From: Deinococcus budaensis
Lineage (GTDB): Bacteria > Deinococcota > Deinococci > Deinococcales > Deinococcaceae
Reading direction: 5' to 3'
Assembly: GCF_014201885.1 (NCBI RefSeq)
Contig: NZ_JACHFN010000004.1
Location: 124,001-188,000, forward strand
Length of the DNA stretch: 64,000 bases
Positions 37,558-48,377 of this stretch are shown here, in pieces. A program made the position numbers and the translations under genes. Numbering within the stretch: position 1 is the first letter of the stretch; every line of letters starts with the position of its first letter. The notes beneath the pieces are model-generated. The model was not told where the DNA came from, did no database searches, and saw only the letters and a list, made by a program, of their open reading frames with translations.

Positions 37558-38390
37558 CAGTCCGCCGCCACCGTTCCCCGCCCCGTCCCCACCGGCACGA
37601 ACTTGGGCGACTGGCCCAGAAAGCGCGCTGGGTTCTCCAGCACGATCCGCCCGATCAGCGCGTCGTCATGGCCGCGCCGCCGGGCTTCGAGGACGAATTC
37701 GGGCACCGCCAGCGAGTCGCTGGGACCCCAGTCGCAGGCCGAGGCCACGATCAAACGCTCCGGGCCGTGCATCTCGATCATGTCGATGGCGCGGGCGGGG
37801 GACGCCTTGGTCTTCGGGTAGAGCGTCAGCCCAGTCCAGAAGCCGTGGCCCAGGATCATCTCCACGGTGTGTTCCTCGGCGTGGTCGATCAGCACGCGGG
37901 CGGGGTCGATGCGGGGGTCGGCGGCCAGCGCCTCCACCATCACCCGGGTGCCCTTGTACTTGTCTTCCAGATGCGGCGTGTGGATGTGGATCAGCTGGCC
38001 GTGTTCCAGCGCCAGCTCCACGTGGTCGCGAAAGGTGGCGAGTTCGTTGCGGGTGACGCGGTTCAGCCCGATCTCGCCTATCCCGAGCACGTTGGGGCGG
38101 TCGAGAAAATCCGGAATCAGGGCCAGCACCTGCCGGGCCAGCTCGCGGTCCTCGCCCTCCTTGGGGTTGAGGCACAGCCAGGTGTAGTGCGCGATGCCGT
38201 ACTGCCGCGCCCGCTCCGGCTCGAAGGTCGTCAGGTGGTCGAAGTAGTCGGCGAACGCCTGCGGCCCCAGCCGGTCGCGCCCCGACCAGAAGGCGGGTTC
38301 GGTCACGGCCAGGCAGCCGGTCAGCGCCATGCGGTGGTAGTCGTCGGTGGTGCGCGAGATCATGTGGGCGTGCAGGTCGATGTAGTTCAC
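37557..38390 (-). CDS. eboB: TatD-family metal-dependent hydrolase of ebo cluster (EboB type)
   Basis: 277 residues, amidohydrolase/TatD fold. Metal ligands are visible: IDLHAHM at the start, GIGEIGLN in the middle, [16 protein letters not shown] and SACDWGPSD near the end. GTG start overlapping the stop of the preceding small gene (GTGA). In ebo clusters the TatD-like gene is eboB; its substrate is not known. The enzyme is cytoplasmic. Confidence 0.88.
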   Translation of the reverse strand: MNYIDLHAHMISRTTDDYHRMALTGCLAVTEPAFWSGRDRLGPQAFADYFDHLTTFEPERARQYGIAHYTWLCLNPKEGEDRELARQVLALIPDFLDRPNVLGIGEIGLNRVTRNELATFRDHVELALEHGQLIHIHTPHLEDKYKGTRVMVEALAADPRIDPARVLIDHAEEHTVEMILGHGFWTGLTLYPKTKASPARAIDMIEMHGPERLIVASACDWGPSDSLAVPEFVLEARRRGHDDALIGRIVLENPARFLGQSPKFVPVGTGRGTVAAD

Positions 38391-38691
38391 TGCTCCACCT
38401 CGTTGCCGAGGCTCGTGTGGACGCGGCGCGACGCCCCGAAGGCGCTCTGCGAGTCGCGCAGGTCCAGAAGACCGAGGTTCTGGTCACTGAGCAGCATCTG
38501 CGCGCGCCGCACCCGCCCCGGCTCGGGCGAGGTCAGCTCGTGCAGCGCCTCGCGGAAGGCGCGCAGCCGGAAGTCCTCCTGCACCCCGGCCGCGCCGCCG
38601 CGTGCGCGGTCCAAGCGGTCGAGAAAGGCGGCCACAGCGAGCAGTTGCGCCCGGTGCTCCATAAAGGAGAGGTCGAGCAGTTCGGTCTGGG

Positions 38692-39924
<1,233 letters not shown>

Positions 39925-40085
39925 GTGGTCTCCGCGTGGGGACCTGGGCAGGCGGCCTCGCCTCCAGCCGCCGCGCCCCTGGTCCCGCGCCCGTTGACCC
40001 CGCGCCGATCTCTGGTGGGCTGGTTGCTCATGGCCCTCAGCCTGCCGCGGACAACATCAACGGAACGCTAAAGCCGCAGGACACG

Positions 40086-40120
40086 CGCGGGACCCTCTGC
40101 CAGCCGAAGAGGGTCCCGCG
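40086..40120 (-). terminator. Perfect hairpin after cytochrome c gene
   Basis: CGCGGGACCCTCT and AGAGGGTCCCGCG form a 13-bp perfect stem with a 9-nt loop, about 40 nt downstream of the cytochrome gene stop (minus strand) and upstream of the ebo cluster, insulating the two. Confidence 0.65.
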
Positions 40121-40159
40121 TGGGGTGACCGCAGCGAAGCAGGTCCCCTGCGGGGGTGC

Positions 40160-40600
40160 TCAGCGGGCGGGCGGCGGAACCAGCGGCGTCTTGAGCGTGG
40201 CGGCCGACAGCGACCGGTTCCCTGCCGGGTAGCCGTTTTTGGACAGCACGTAGGCCGTCACGTTGCGGTACTGGGCGGGGGTCAGGCTCGCGGGCTTGTT
40301 GCGCGGCATCTTCTCGGCGATGTAGGCGTGCAGCTCGGCAGCGGGGCGTTTGCCATTCGCCCACTCGCTCAAAAAGGCCTGACCGACCAGCGCCGGGCCG
40401 CGAACGCCTTGCAAGTTTGCCCCATGACACCCCTGGCAGGAGGTGGTGTAGACCTGCTGCCCGAACGTGGCCTGCACACGGGTAAAGCTCGGCCCCGCCG
40501 TGTTCCCGGCGGGCGCGGTCGCCACCGCGAGGGTCAGGCCACCCAGCGCCGCACCTGCACCGAAGCGGATCAGCTGCCTTGCCGTCTTGCGGTTCAACAT
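40160..40600 (-). CDS. Secreted mono-heme c-type cytochrome
   Basis: 146 residues from ATG 40600 (GGAGG 7 nt upstream). An N-terminal region RKTARQLIRFGAGAALGGLT followed by LAVATAPAGN acts as signal peptide or anchor. The heme site is SCQGCHG, with ANLQGVRGPAL following as in class I cytochromes, and the axial Met is in AEKMPRNKPASLTPAQYRNV. Exported to the periplasm/cell envelope and heme-loaded there. Likely a small electron carrier; partner unknown. Confidence 0.88.
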   Translation of the reverse strand: MLNRKTARQLIRFGAGAALGGLTLAVATAPAGNTAGPSFTRVQATFGQQVYTTSCQGCHGANLQGVRGPALVGQAFLSEWANGKRPAAELHAYIAEKMPRNKPASLTPAQYRNVTAYVLSKNGYPAGNRSLSAATLKTPLVPPPAR

Positions 40601-40945
40601 GCTCTGACCTCCAGGGTTCAAACGGAAGAAAGGCGGACGGCGGGCCGACGTCGGCGCTGAAGCAGGTGAGTAGTCCGTATCTTGCCACATTTCGGGGCGC
40701 CAAAGGAGGGGAGGCCAAAGGAGAGGAGAAGCTAAAGCGGTTTACGGCCCACTCTGCGGCCTGCTGCGGGGCGGCCCGGCCCTCAGGCCCCGTCCTCCGT
40801 GGAGGCAGCGGGCTTGATAGGCTGTCCGCCTGATGGCTTCCCGCGATTGTTGCCGCGACCCTCACGTCCTTTCCGGCCCAGGCCGTCTGGCGGCGCCGCT
40901 GTGGGCCGCCCCGCCCCCTGAACGGCTCCCGGCCAGGAAGGGCCG
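40601..40945. other. Divergent intergenic region
   Basis: 345 bp between the cytochrome gene and the DUF808 gene. Two near-repeats CCAAAGGAGGGG and CCAAAGGAGAGG occur at about 40700-40735. TTGATAGGCT near 40813 could be a -10 region for the plus-strand gene. No coding pattern. Confidence 0.3.
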
Positions 40946-41890
40946 ATGAGCGGCGGCCTGGTCGCCCTGCTCGACGACGTGGCGGCCATCGCCAAACTCG
41001 CGGCCGCCTCCATCGACGACATCGGCGCGGCGGCGGGCAAGGCGGGGGCCAAGGCGGTCGGGGTGGTCGTGGACGACACGGCGGTGACGCCCCGCTACGT
41101 CACCGGGTTCTCGCCCGACCGCGAGCTGCCGATCATCTGGCGCATCGCCCGGGGATCGCTGCGCAACAAGGTCGTGTTTATCCTGCCCGCCGCGCTGCTG
41201 CTCAGCCAGTTTCTGCCGTGGGCCATCACCCCGATCCTGATGCTGGGCGGCGCTTATCTCTGCTACGAGGGCGCTGAGAAAGTCTACGAGGCGGTTTCCG
41301 GTCACCACGAGGCGTCCGGCGAGCCGGAGATCAAGCTGTCGAGCGAGGCGCACGAGGAGCAGATGGTGACGGGCGCGATCCGGACCGACTTCATCCTGTC
41401 CGCAGAGATCATGGCGATCTCGCTGGCCGAGGTGGCGGACCAGCCCTTCGCGCTGCGCGGGGTGACGCTGCTGGTGGTGGCGCTGCTGATCACGGCGCTG
41501 GTCTACGGGGTGGTCGGCCTGATCGTGAAGATGGACGATTTCGGCGTGCGGCTGGCCCGCAGCGGTTCGGGCCTCTCACGCGGTTTCGGGCGCGGGCTGG
41601 TCAAAGGCATGCCGGTCGTGATGTCGGCGCTGTCGGTCGTGGGCACGGCGGCCATGCTGTGGGTGGGCGGCCAGATTATCCTGCACGGCCTGGAGGAGTT
41701 CGGCCTCGCCGCTCCGGCCCACCTGCTGCACGACCTCGCGGTGGCGGCGGGTGGGGCCTTGCCTGCCGTGTCCGGCGTGGCCGAGTGGCTGGTCCAGACG
41801 CTCGGCTCGGGGTTGGTCGGCCTGCTGATCGGGGCCGTCATTGTGGGCGTCATGCACCTGCGTCCCCGCAAGGCTTCCGCCGCTCACTGA
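40946..41890 (+). CDS. DUF808 (YedI-like) inner-membrane protein
   Basis: 314 residues; AGGAAGG before ATG. The N-terminus LVALLDDVAAIAKLAAASID followed by KAVGVVVDDTAVTPRYVTG and the ELPIIWRIARGSLRNK signature are those of DUF808/YedI. About six membrane helices follow, with the soluble insertion LSSEAHEEQMVTGAIRTDFI in the middle. Function is unknown in all species. Its 3' end overlaps the convergent recombinase-like gene by 7 nt. Confidence 0.9.
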   Translation: MSGGLVALLDDVAAIAKLAAASIDDIGAAAGKAGAKAVGVVVDDTAVTPRYVTGFSPDRELPIIWRIARGSLRNKVVFILPAALLLSQFLPWAITPILMLGGAYLCYEGAEKVYEAVSGHHEASGEPEIKLSSEAHEEQMVTGAIRTDFILSAEIMAISLAEVADQPFALRGVTLLVVALLITALVYGVVGLIVKMDDFGVRLARSGSGLSRGFGRGLVKGMPVVMSALSVVGTAAMLWVGGQIILHGLEEFGLAAPAHLLHDLAVAAGGALPAVSGVAEWLVQTLGSGLVGLLIGAVIVGVMHLRPRKASAAH

Positions 41891-42828
41891 CCTTCCGCTC
41901 CGCGCGGGTGCCCCGGCGCCGCTTGCGGCCCTTCCTCTTCCCTGTGCTCCCCCCGGCGCTTCGGCCCCCGGCGGCGCTGGGGCTGCCCGCTGAGCTTGAC
42001 CAGCGGCCGGAGCGACTCGCTGCCCGCCAGTCCCAGCTGCGCCTGCGCTTCCTCGCGCTCCACCAGCCCCAGCAGGCGCAGTCCCGCCGCGTTGCGCAGG
42101 GCCTGCCAGGCCCGGTAGGGCACATTGGCCCGCCGACACAGCCGGAAAATCCGCTGCCGCAGCAAAAAGGCGCTGGCAAGGTCGAAGACGGGTCCCTGGG
42201 CGCTGAACAGCGCCGTATGCCCGCGCTGATGTCCCCATCTGGCCAGGGCTTCGAGCAGCTCCGCGCTGCCGGGAATCACCCGGCCCCCGACCTCCAGGTC
42301 TCCCTGCCACAGCCGCAGCGCCTCGAAGCGCAGCTCCAGCACCTCCGGCCCGGTCAGGCCCCCGTGCGCGCCCAGCAGCACCAGCGCGCGCTCCTCGGTG
42401 TTCGCGTGGGTCAGCAGCCGCGTCAGCTCCGCCGCCGAATAGTGGTCGCGGTGTTCCTCCGGGCGGTTGACCGGTCCCCGCACGCCGCGAAAAGGCTGCT
42501 CCTGGGTCACCCCGCAGCGGCCCAGCGCGTCGTAGAGGTGGCGGACCTGGCTGAGCCGGTTTTTGCTGGTGGCCGGGGCATGGTGGGCCTCCAGCCAGCT
42601 GCGGTAGGCGGCGGCCTGCGCGTCACTGGGATGCAGCACCGGGTGCCCCTGGGCGGCGCACCACTTCAGGTAAATCCGTACGCCGCTGACATTGTTCTGG
42701 CGCGTGCGGTCCCCCGCCTGCCCCGGCAACAGCGGCGCCACGGCGTCCACGAAGCCGTCGAGGTCTTCCCGTTCCAACAACCGCCGCAGCACCCGCGCAT
42801 CCGGCCCCGGAGAGGCTTCCTGACTCAT
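41884..42828 (-). CDS. Tyrosine-recombinase homologue with degenerate active site
   Basis: 314 residues. An N-terminal SAM-like core-binding domain (about 10-130; VSGVRIYLKWCAAQGHPVLH, SKNRLSQVRHLYDALGR) precedes a catalytic-like domain. The family's TGLRxSE site reads GLTGPEV (Arg lost), HxLRH reads QALRN (both His lost), LGH reads LGL, and no Tyr follows near the end (SLRPLVKL). Only one of the catalytic Arg residues remains, so strand cleavage is unlikely. The C-terminus is a basic Arg/Gln/Glu-rich tail. TATACT 7 nt upstream of ATG 42828 marks a leaderless start. It may have become a DNA-binding factor. Confidence 0.7.
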   Translation of the reverse strand: MSQEASPGPDARVLRRLLEREDLDGFVDAVAPLLPGQAGDRTRQNNVSGVRIYLKWCAAQGHPVLHPSDAQAAAYRSWLEAHHAPATSKNRLSQVRHLYDALGRCGVTQEQPFRGVRGPVNRPEEHRDHYSAAELTRLLTHANTEERALVLLGAHGGLTGPEVLELRFEALRLWQGDLEVGGRVIPGSAELLEALARWGHQRGHTALFSAQGPVFDLASAFLLRQRIFRLCRRANVPYRAWQALRNAAGLRLLGLVEREEAQAQLGLAGSESLRPLVKLSGQPQRRRGPKRRGEHREEEGPQAAPGHPRGAEGQ

Positions 42829-42835
42829 GATGACC

Positions 42836-42841
42836 AGTATA
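42836..42841 (-). promoter_or_regulatory. Leaderless -10 box of the recombinase-like gene
   Basis: TATACT on the minus strand, 7 nt before the ATG. It lies in an AT-rich patch (42835-42855) that stands out from the GC-rich surroundings. Confidence 0.6.
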
Positions 42842-43308
42842 TACGAGCGATATGGCGCTGTGTGTCCCTGCGGTCTGGATGTTTCGACTGCCGTCGCTTC
42901 CCACCTCGTTCCGCCTCTCCAGCCTTCTTTCCCCGCAGCTTCCACCTGTGCTAGAGCAGGCAAGTGACCGCGTGTGACCTTCCTCGCTGTGGTGAATGGA
43001 GGTGGATCAGGCGTATGCCTGGGCGTTCGCTGGCGGCGTTCTGGTTAGACGGGGATGGCTGTGTTTCGGACGAGTTTTGAAACTGTGAGAGGGTTGGGGA
43101 CCGAAATTTCGTTTTCTATATACTGCGACTCCCCTGATGCGGTGATGGAGCCGGAGGGAAAGGTCAGTCACCCGCTGTCTCCCCAGCTCTTGACCCTGGA
43201 GCGTTCGACTCGGCCATACTGTGGGCCGTTGCCGCCCAGAGGTGCCTTCCCGGCTCCTGGGGTTCTGTCCCCCCTCCCCGACCTTCTTTGCGATTTGCAG
43301 GAGCCTCC
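42842..43308. other. Divergent intergenic region with promoter signals
   Basis: About 470 bp without a convincing gene. It contains TATACT at 43119-43124, preceded by the 10-bp palindrome CGAAATTTCG (43102-43111), a likely promoter/operator for the downstream GH2 gene, although its start is some 185 nt away. A short open frame (43055-43312) covers the region but lacks a ribosome site and coding character. Confidence 0.4.
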
Positions 43309-45168
<1,860 letters not shown>

Positions 45169-45171
45169 CCC

Positions 45172-45193
45172 GCCCGCGAGGCGCCTCGCGGGC
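45172..45193. terminator. Perfect hairpin between convergent genes
   Basis: GCCCGCGAG and CTCGCGGGC pair around GCGC, 4 nt after the GH2 stop. A few A/T-poor bases follow; it likely ends the GH2 transcript. Confidence 0.6.
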
Positions 45194-45277
45194 AGGAGGA
45201 ATAAGGCGGCCGGGGGGCAGGGGAGGGAGCCTGCTCCCCGCGCGCTGGCCTCTGTTCCTCGCGCTTCAGGCCCGGGG

Positions 45278-46246
45278 CTAGAAGTCTTCGACCTCACGCT
45301 GCACGTCGTCGTCCTCGACCGCGACATACCGGCGGGTGGTGTCCACGCTGCTGTGTCCCAGGAATAGGCCCACCCGCGTGAAGTCGCGGGTCGCGCGGTA
45401 GAGCCGGGTCCCGGAATGCTTGCGGGCTGCGTGAAAGCCGCGCCAGGCGTCGGCGTGCCCGGCGGCGCGGAAGGCCTTGCCCATGCGGTAGGTGGCCTGC
45501 GCGTAGTTCCAGGCGAACAGGGCGCCGTCAGGTCCGACCGGGGACAGGTCAGTCAGGGCCGACCGGACGCGCCGGCCCAGCGGCACGCGCCGCACCTTGC
45601 CCCCCTTGCCGCGCACGGTAAGCCGCGTGCCCCCGATGTCGTGGGTCTGCACACCCAGCGCCTCGCTGACCCGCAGCCCCGCGTGGGCACACAGCAGCAG
45701 CAGCGCCGCGAGCCGGGGGTCACAGTGCGCCAGCGCCGCGTCGATCTCGCGGGTGTAGGGGGGATTCCTGACGATGGGGGAGGTGGGGTCCGGGGGCACG
45801 TGGGCGTCCTCGAAAGGCTGGGCCTCGGTCGCCCCGGCCCAGCGCAGGGCGCGGTACAGGGCGCGGGCCCCCGCCACGTACTGCGCCACGGTGGCCGCCG
45901 AGAGCTGGCCGCGCTTGCCGCGCCCCAGCGACCTTCGGGTCTGCAACTGCGCCACGTAGCGCCCGCCGTCGCGTCGCCCGGGCCGCAGCAACTGCACGCC
46001 CGCCTCCTGCGCCCAGGGCACAAAGTCGCGAACCGCCAGGGCATAGGCCTCCAGGGTCCTGGGGCTGGTCCGCGCACCCCGGCGGCTCCCCGCCAGCATG
46101 TAGGCGTGGGTGACCTGCACCAGGTCCCCCACGTCGTAGGTGCTGGCCGCCTGCACCGCCCGCACCCGCAGCGCCGGGTCGGTCAGACTGGCCAGGGCGA
46201 GGGCGCTGGAGGGCCGGACCAGGGTCAAGGGGGTCTCTCTCTCCAC
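45278..46246 (-). CDS. Tyrosine recombinase (XerC/D-like), catalytically complete
   Basis: 322 residues. Core-binding domain (about 40-150; [38 protein letters not shown]), then a catalytic domain with all key residues: [11 protein letters not shown] (Arg I), [13 protein letters not shown] (Lys), [11 protein letters not shown] (HxxR), [13 protein letters not shown] (His/Tyr nucleophile). It may integrate or resolve DNA. GTG 46246, just after the HNH stop codon at 46254, is proposed; TTG 46228 with GGAGAGAGAG upstream is an alternative. Same-strand and nearly contiguous with the HNH gene, so probably one transcript. Confidence 0.85.
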   Translation of the reverse strand: MERETPLTLVRPSSALALASLTDPALRVRAVQAASTYDVGDLVQVTHAYMLAGSRRGARTSPRTLEAYALAVRDFVPWAQEAGVQLLRPGRRDGGRYVAQLQTRRSLGRGKRGQLSAATVAQYVAGARALYRALRWAGATEAQPFEDAHVPPDPTSPIVRNPPYTREIDAALAHCDPRLAALLLLCAHAGLRVSEALGVQTHDIGGTRLTVRGKGGKVRRVPLGRRVRSALTDLSPVGPDGALFAWNYAQATYRMGKAFRAAGHADAWRGFHAARKHSGTRLYRATRDFTRVGLFLGHSSVDTTRRYVAVEDDDVQREVEDF

Positions 46247-46253
46247 CTGGCAG

Positions 46254-46727
46254 TCAACTTTCAGCGGAGAGACGCCGTACCAGTTGGTTGAGCCAGTCTC
46301 TATACTCCATCTCTGTTTTGTCCCATTTTGCTCTGTTGCAAGATTCACATACGATAGCGATATTCTCCATCTCATTCCTCTCTCCGCGGATCAATGGCGT
46401 TCGGTGATCAAGGCAAAATCCCTGACCCTGGGCCAGATTGGGCTGATGGCAGTAGAGGCAACCAGGTGCCTCCACGAGTTGCCGAGCCATGACTCGTGGT
46501 TCATGGATTCCCACATCACCCAATTTTTTCGAACGATTATTTTGACTGTGAACGATCTGCATTGCCCTGGCTCTAGGATCAGAGCGGTATCTCGCGTTGT
46601 TCCTTCGTGCACCTGCCGCTTTAGAACATGACTTGCAATCCTTGTGAGTCCAGCCGAACTGCATGGCATAGAACTCACCAAGAGATTTTTCTAGACCACA
46701 GGTCCGGCACACCTGAGCCACATCCAT
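46254..46727 (-). CDS. HNH endonuclease family protein
   Basis: 157 residues from ATG 46727 (TAAGCT 7 nt upstream). An N-terminal zinc ribbon has [14 protein letters not shown] and CKSCSKAAG. The HNH core is CLYCHQPN, then [20 protein letters not shown], then [16 protein letters not shown], with the two Cys pairs and the DH of the beta-beta-alpha metal fold. Base composition is visibly lower in GC than all neighbours and codon use is atypical, which suggests recent transfer. The catalytic target is unknown. Upstream in-frame sequence to 47216 is non-coding in character and was not included. Confidence 0.8.
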   Translation of the reverse strand: MDVAQVCRTCGLEKSLGEFYAMQFGWTHKDCKSCSKAAGARRNNARYRSDPRARAMQIVHSQNNRSKKLGDVGIHEPRVMARQLVEAPGCLYCHQPNLAQGQGFCLDHRTPLIRGERNEMENIAIVCESCNRAKWDKTEMEYRDWLNQLVRRLSAES

Positions 46728-46734
46728 TGTTGTC

Positions 46735-46740
46735 AGCTTA
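46735..46740 (-). promoter_or_regulatory. Leaderless -10 box of the HNH gene
   Basis: TAAGCT on the minus strand with 7 nt to the ATG at 46727, in AT-rich DNA. It fixes the start in the absence of a ribosome site. Confidence 0.55.
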
Positions 46741-47173
46741 GCATTTTCAAGACAATCGGACTTAGTTTGAAAAACCCCTCCGGCCTGGGCGTTCCCCCGG
46801 CCTCCGCCTCGGCGGCGTTGGCCGGGCGCGGCGCCACCGTCTGCGCAAACTGGCGTGGAGGGCCGCCAGACCTCCGGAACCGGTGCCCGGCAGGTTGTGG
46901 CGACGGAGGTCCGGCAAAGTGCCGAGGCCCATAACGAAGTCGCCGCTCCGGGGTCACCTGGACCTGTACCCCGTCCGGCTGGGGGCGCTCCAGAGTCCCG
47001 CCTCCGGCACCCTCCGCATTCGCGCTGCGCCCGACCGACGCCGTGAGGCACGGGAATTTTTGGCTCGGCCTGTGTCATAATGGGCCGGGCGCTAATCTGT
47101 CCAGAACAGAACAAAGGCACAAGAATCCGTCTCCGGACCCTGCCGGAGTCATCCCGACCCACCGAGGAACCCC
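46741..47173. other. Divergent region between HNH gene and pprA
   Basis: The left part (to about 46785) is AT-rich, the remainder very GC-rich. A plus-strand frame at 46943-47080 reads protein-like (HLDLYPVRLGALQSPASG) but has no start or known domain. The pprA promoter region lies at 47050-47170. Confidence 0.35.
47064..47080 (+). promoter_or_regulatory. Candidate radiation/desiccation response motif upstream of pprA
   Basis: The right half TGTCATAA (47073-47080) matches the DdrO-controlled RDRM palindrome (TTATG-N7-CATAA form); the left half is degenerate here. CATAAT (47076-47081) could be the -10. It lies about 95 nt upstream of pprA, where Deinococcus pprA genes usually carry an RDRM. 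Confidence 0.4.
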
Positions 47174-48055
47174 ATGACCAAGACGAGTAAGAAAAAGGAA
47201 ATACCCAGCGCCTCACGCGGCCAGGAGGACGCCCTGACCCGCTTCGCCGGAATCGTGGGCACGGCGGGGGTCGAAAGCCAGGTCCGTGCCCTTCAGGACG
47301 AAGGCGCCGACGAGGCGGCCCTGAACGCCGCGCTGACCCGCGAGTGGGAGCTGGCCCATGACCGCTGGGGGCTGGGGCTGCTGCACCTGCGCCACGCCGC
47401 GCAGGTGGTGCGGGACGCCGAGGGGACGGCCGACGTGGCGCTGCTGGTGGACGGCACGCCCCGCGCGCGGGTCTCGGAGGGCGCCCGCGCGGTGGCGGGC
47501 ACCTACGCGGCGATGCAGGCGCTGGGCGCGGAGGGCCTCAGCGAATGGGGAGTCTTGCCCGACGGCCACCGCGCGGCCCTGAAGGGCGGCAGCGCCCAGC
47601 TGCGGGTGCTGATCGAGGACGCGCGCGACTTTGAAACGCACTGGACGCCGGAACGTGGCGGCTTCTGGACGCGCACCTGGCGCCAGGGCGAGACCCTCGC
47701 CGTGGAGGTCCACCGCCCCGCCTCGCCGGCCACAGCGCTCGCGGACGCCGCCTGGGACGTGATTACCCGGGTGAGGGACCGCAACTTTCAGCGCGAACTG
47801 ATGGAGCGCAGCAACAGCGTGGGCATGCTCGGGGCGCTGCTGGGCGCGCGGCACAGCGGCGCGGAAAGCGCGCTCGACCGCCTGCCCGAGGCGCATTTTG
47901 CCGTCAGCTCCGCCATCGTGCGCGAAAGCGGGCGCGAGGGCCGCAGCCTGGAGCGCTGGAAGGCCATGTCGCGCGAGGCGGCCCAGAGCCTCGACGAGCT
48001 TCAGGGAGCCGGAACCAAACGGCTCGCGGCGGTGCTGAGCAGCGGCCTGCGGTAA
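47174..48055 (+). CDS. pprA: DNA repair protein PprA
   Basis: 293 residues. Recognised from the conserved blocks of Deinococcus Ppr[70 protein letters not shown] and [20 protein letters not shown]. PprA binds DNA ends, polymerises along DNA, stimulates ligation and assists chromosome segregation after irradiation; it is confined to Deinococcus. Length is close to the 284 residues of the D. radiodurans protein, with a Lys-rich start (TKTSKKKE). GAGGAA precedes ATG. Expression is expected to be induced by DNA damage through DdrO/IrrE. Confidence 0.95.
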   Translation: MTKTSKKKEIPSASRGQEDALTRFAGIVGTAGVESQVRALQDEGADEAALNAALTREWELAHDRWGLGLLHLRHAAQVVRDAEGTADVALLVDGTPRARVSEGARAVAGTYAAMQALGAEGLSEWGVLPDGHRAALKGGSAQLRVLIEDARDFETHWTPERGGFWTRTWRQGETLAVEVHRPASPATALADAAWDVITRVRDRNFQRELMERSNSVGMLGALLGARHSGAESALDRLPEAHFAVSSAIVRESGREGRSLERWKAMSREAAQSLDELQGAGTKRLAAVLSSGLR

Positions 48056-48077
48056 AGCGCGCCACCCGAATCACCCA

Positions 48078-48108
48078 GGCGCGGCGGGGGAAGTTCCCCC
48101 GCCGCGCC
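48078..48108 (+). terminator. Strong intrinsic terminator of pprA
   Basis: GGCGCGGCGGGGGAA pairs perfectly with TTCCCCCGCCGCGCC (15 bp) and is followed by GTTTGCATTGTT. Confidence 0.85.
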
Positions 48109-48377
48109 GTTTGCATTGTTCCAACCAGGAGCAGCCAAAGAATCCCCACCCCGTCGGCTGAGTTTCACGATTTTCTTTAATTAACTCTTACTTTTTCCTT
48201 ACAGCTCTCATACCCCCGAGAAACGCCCCCGCTGTGCTGGAAAATCGGCATTCGACCTGCCAAAAAATACACAGTTTTGTTTGCATCGCGCTCACTAGTC
48301 TGGCAACAGGATGAGCCTGCCTTAAGGCAGCCGTTACTTTAGTCAAATCTTCCCTTGAGGAAGTCAGTGGAGTGGAT
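48109..48377. other. AT-rich leader/promoter region of the lipoprotein gene
   Basis: About 270 bp, the most AT-rich stretch outside the HNH gene (runs such as TTTCTTTAATTAACTC). It has several possible promoter pieces (TTTGCATCGC, TAGTCT at 48296-48301), but no pair with proper spacing can be chosen. No coding pattern. Confidence 0.4.

Noticed and set aside
46728..47216. Longer N-terminus for the HNH protein.
   Set aside because: Added residues are Arg/Pro/Gly-rich and unlike the HNH part; base composition changes at the proposed ATG and a -10 box lies exactly 7 nt upstream.
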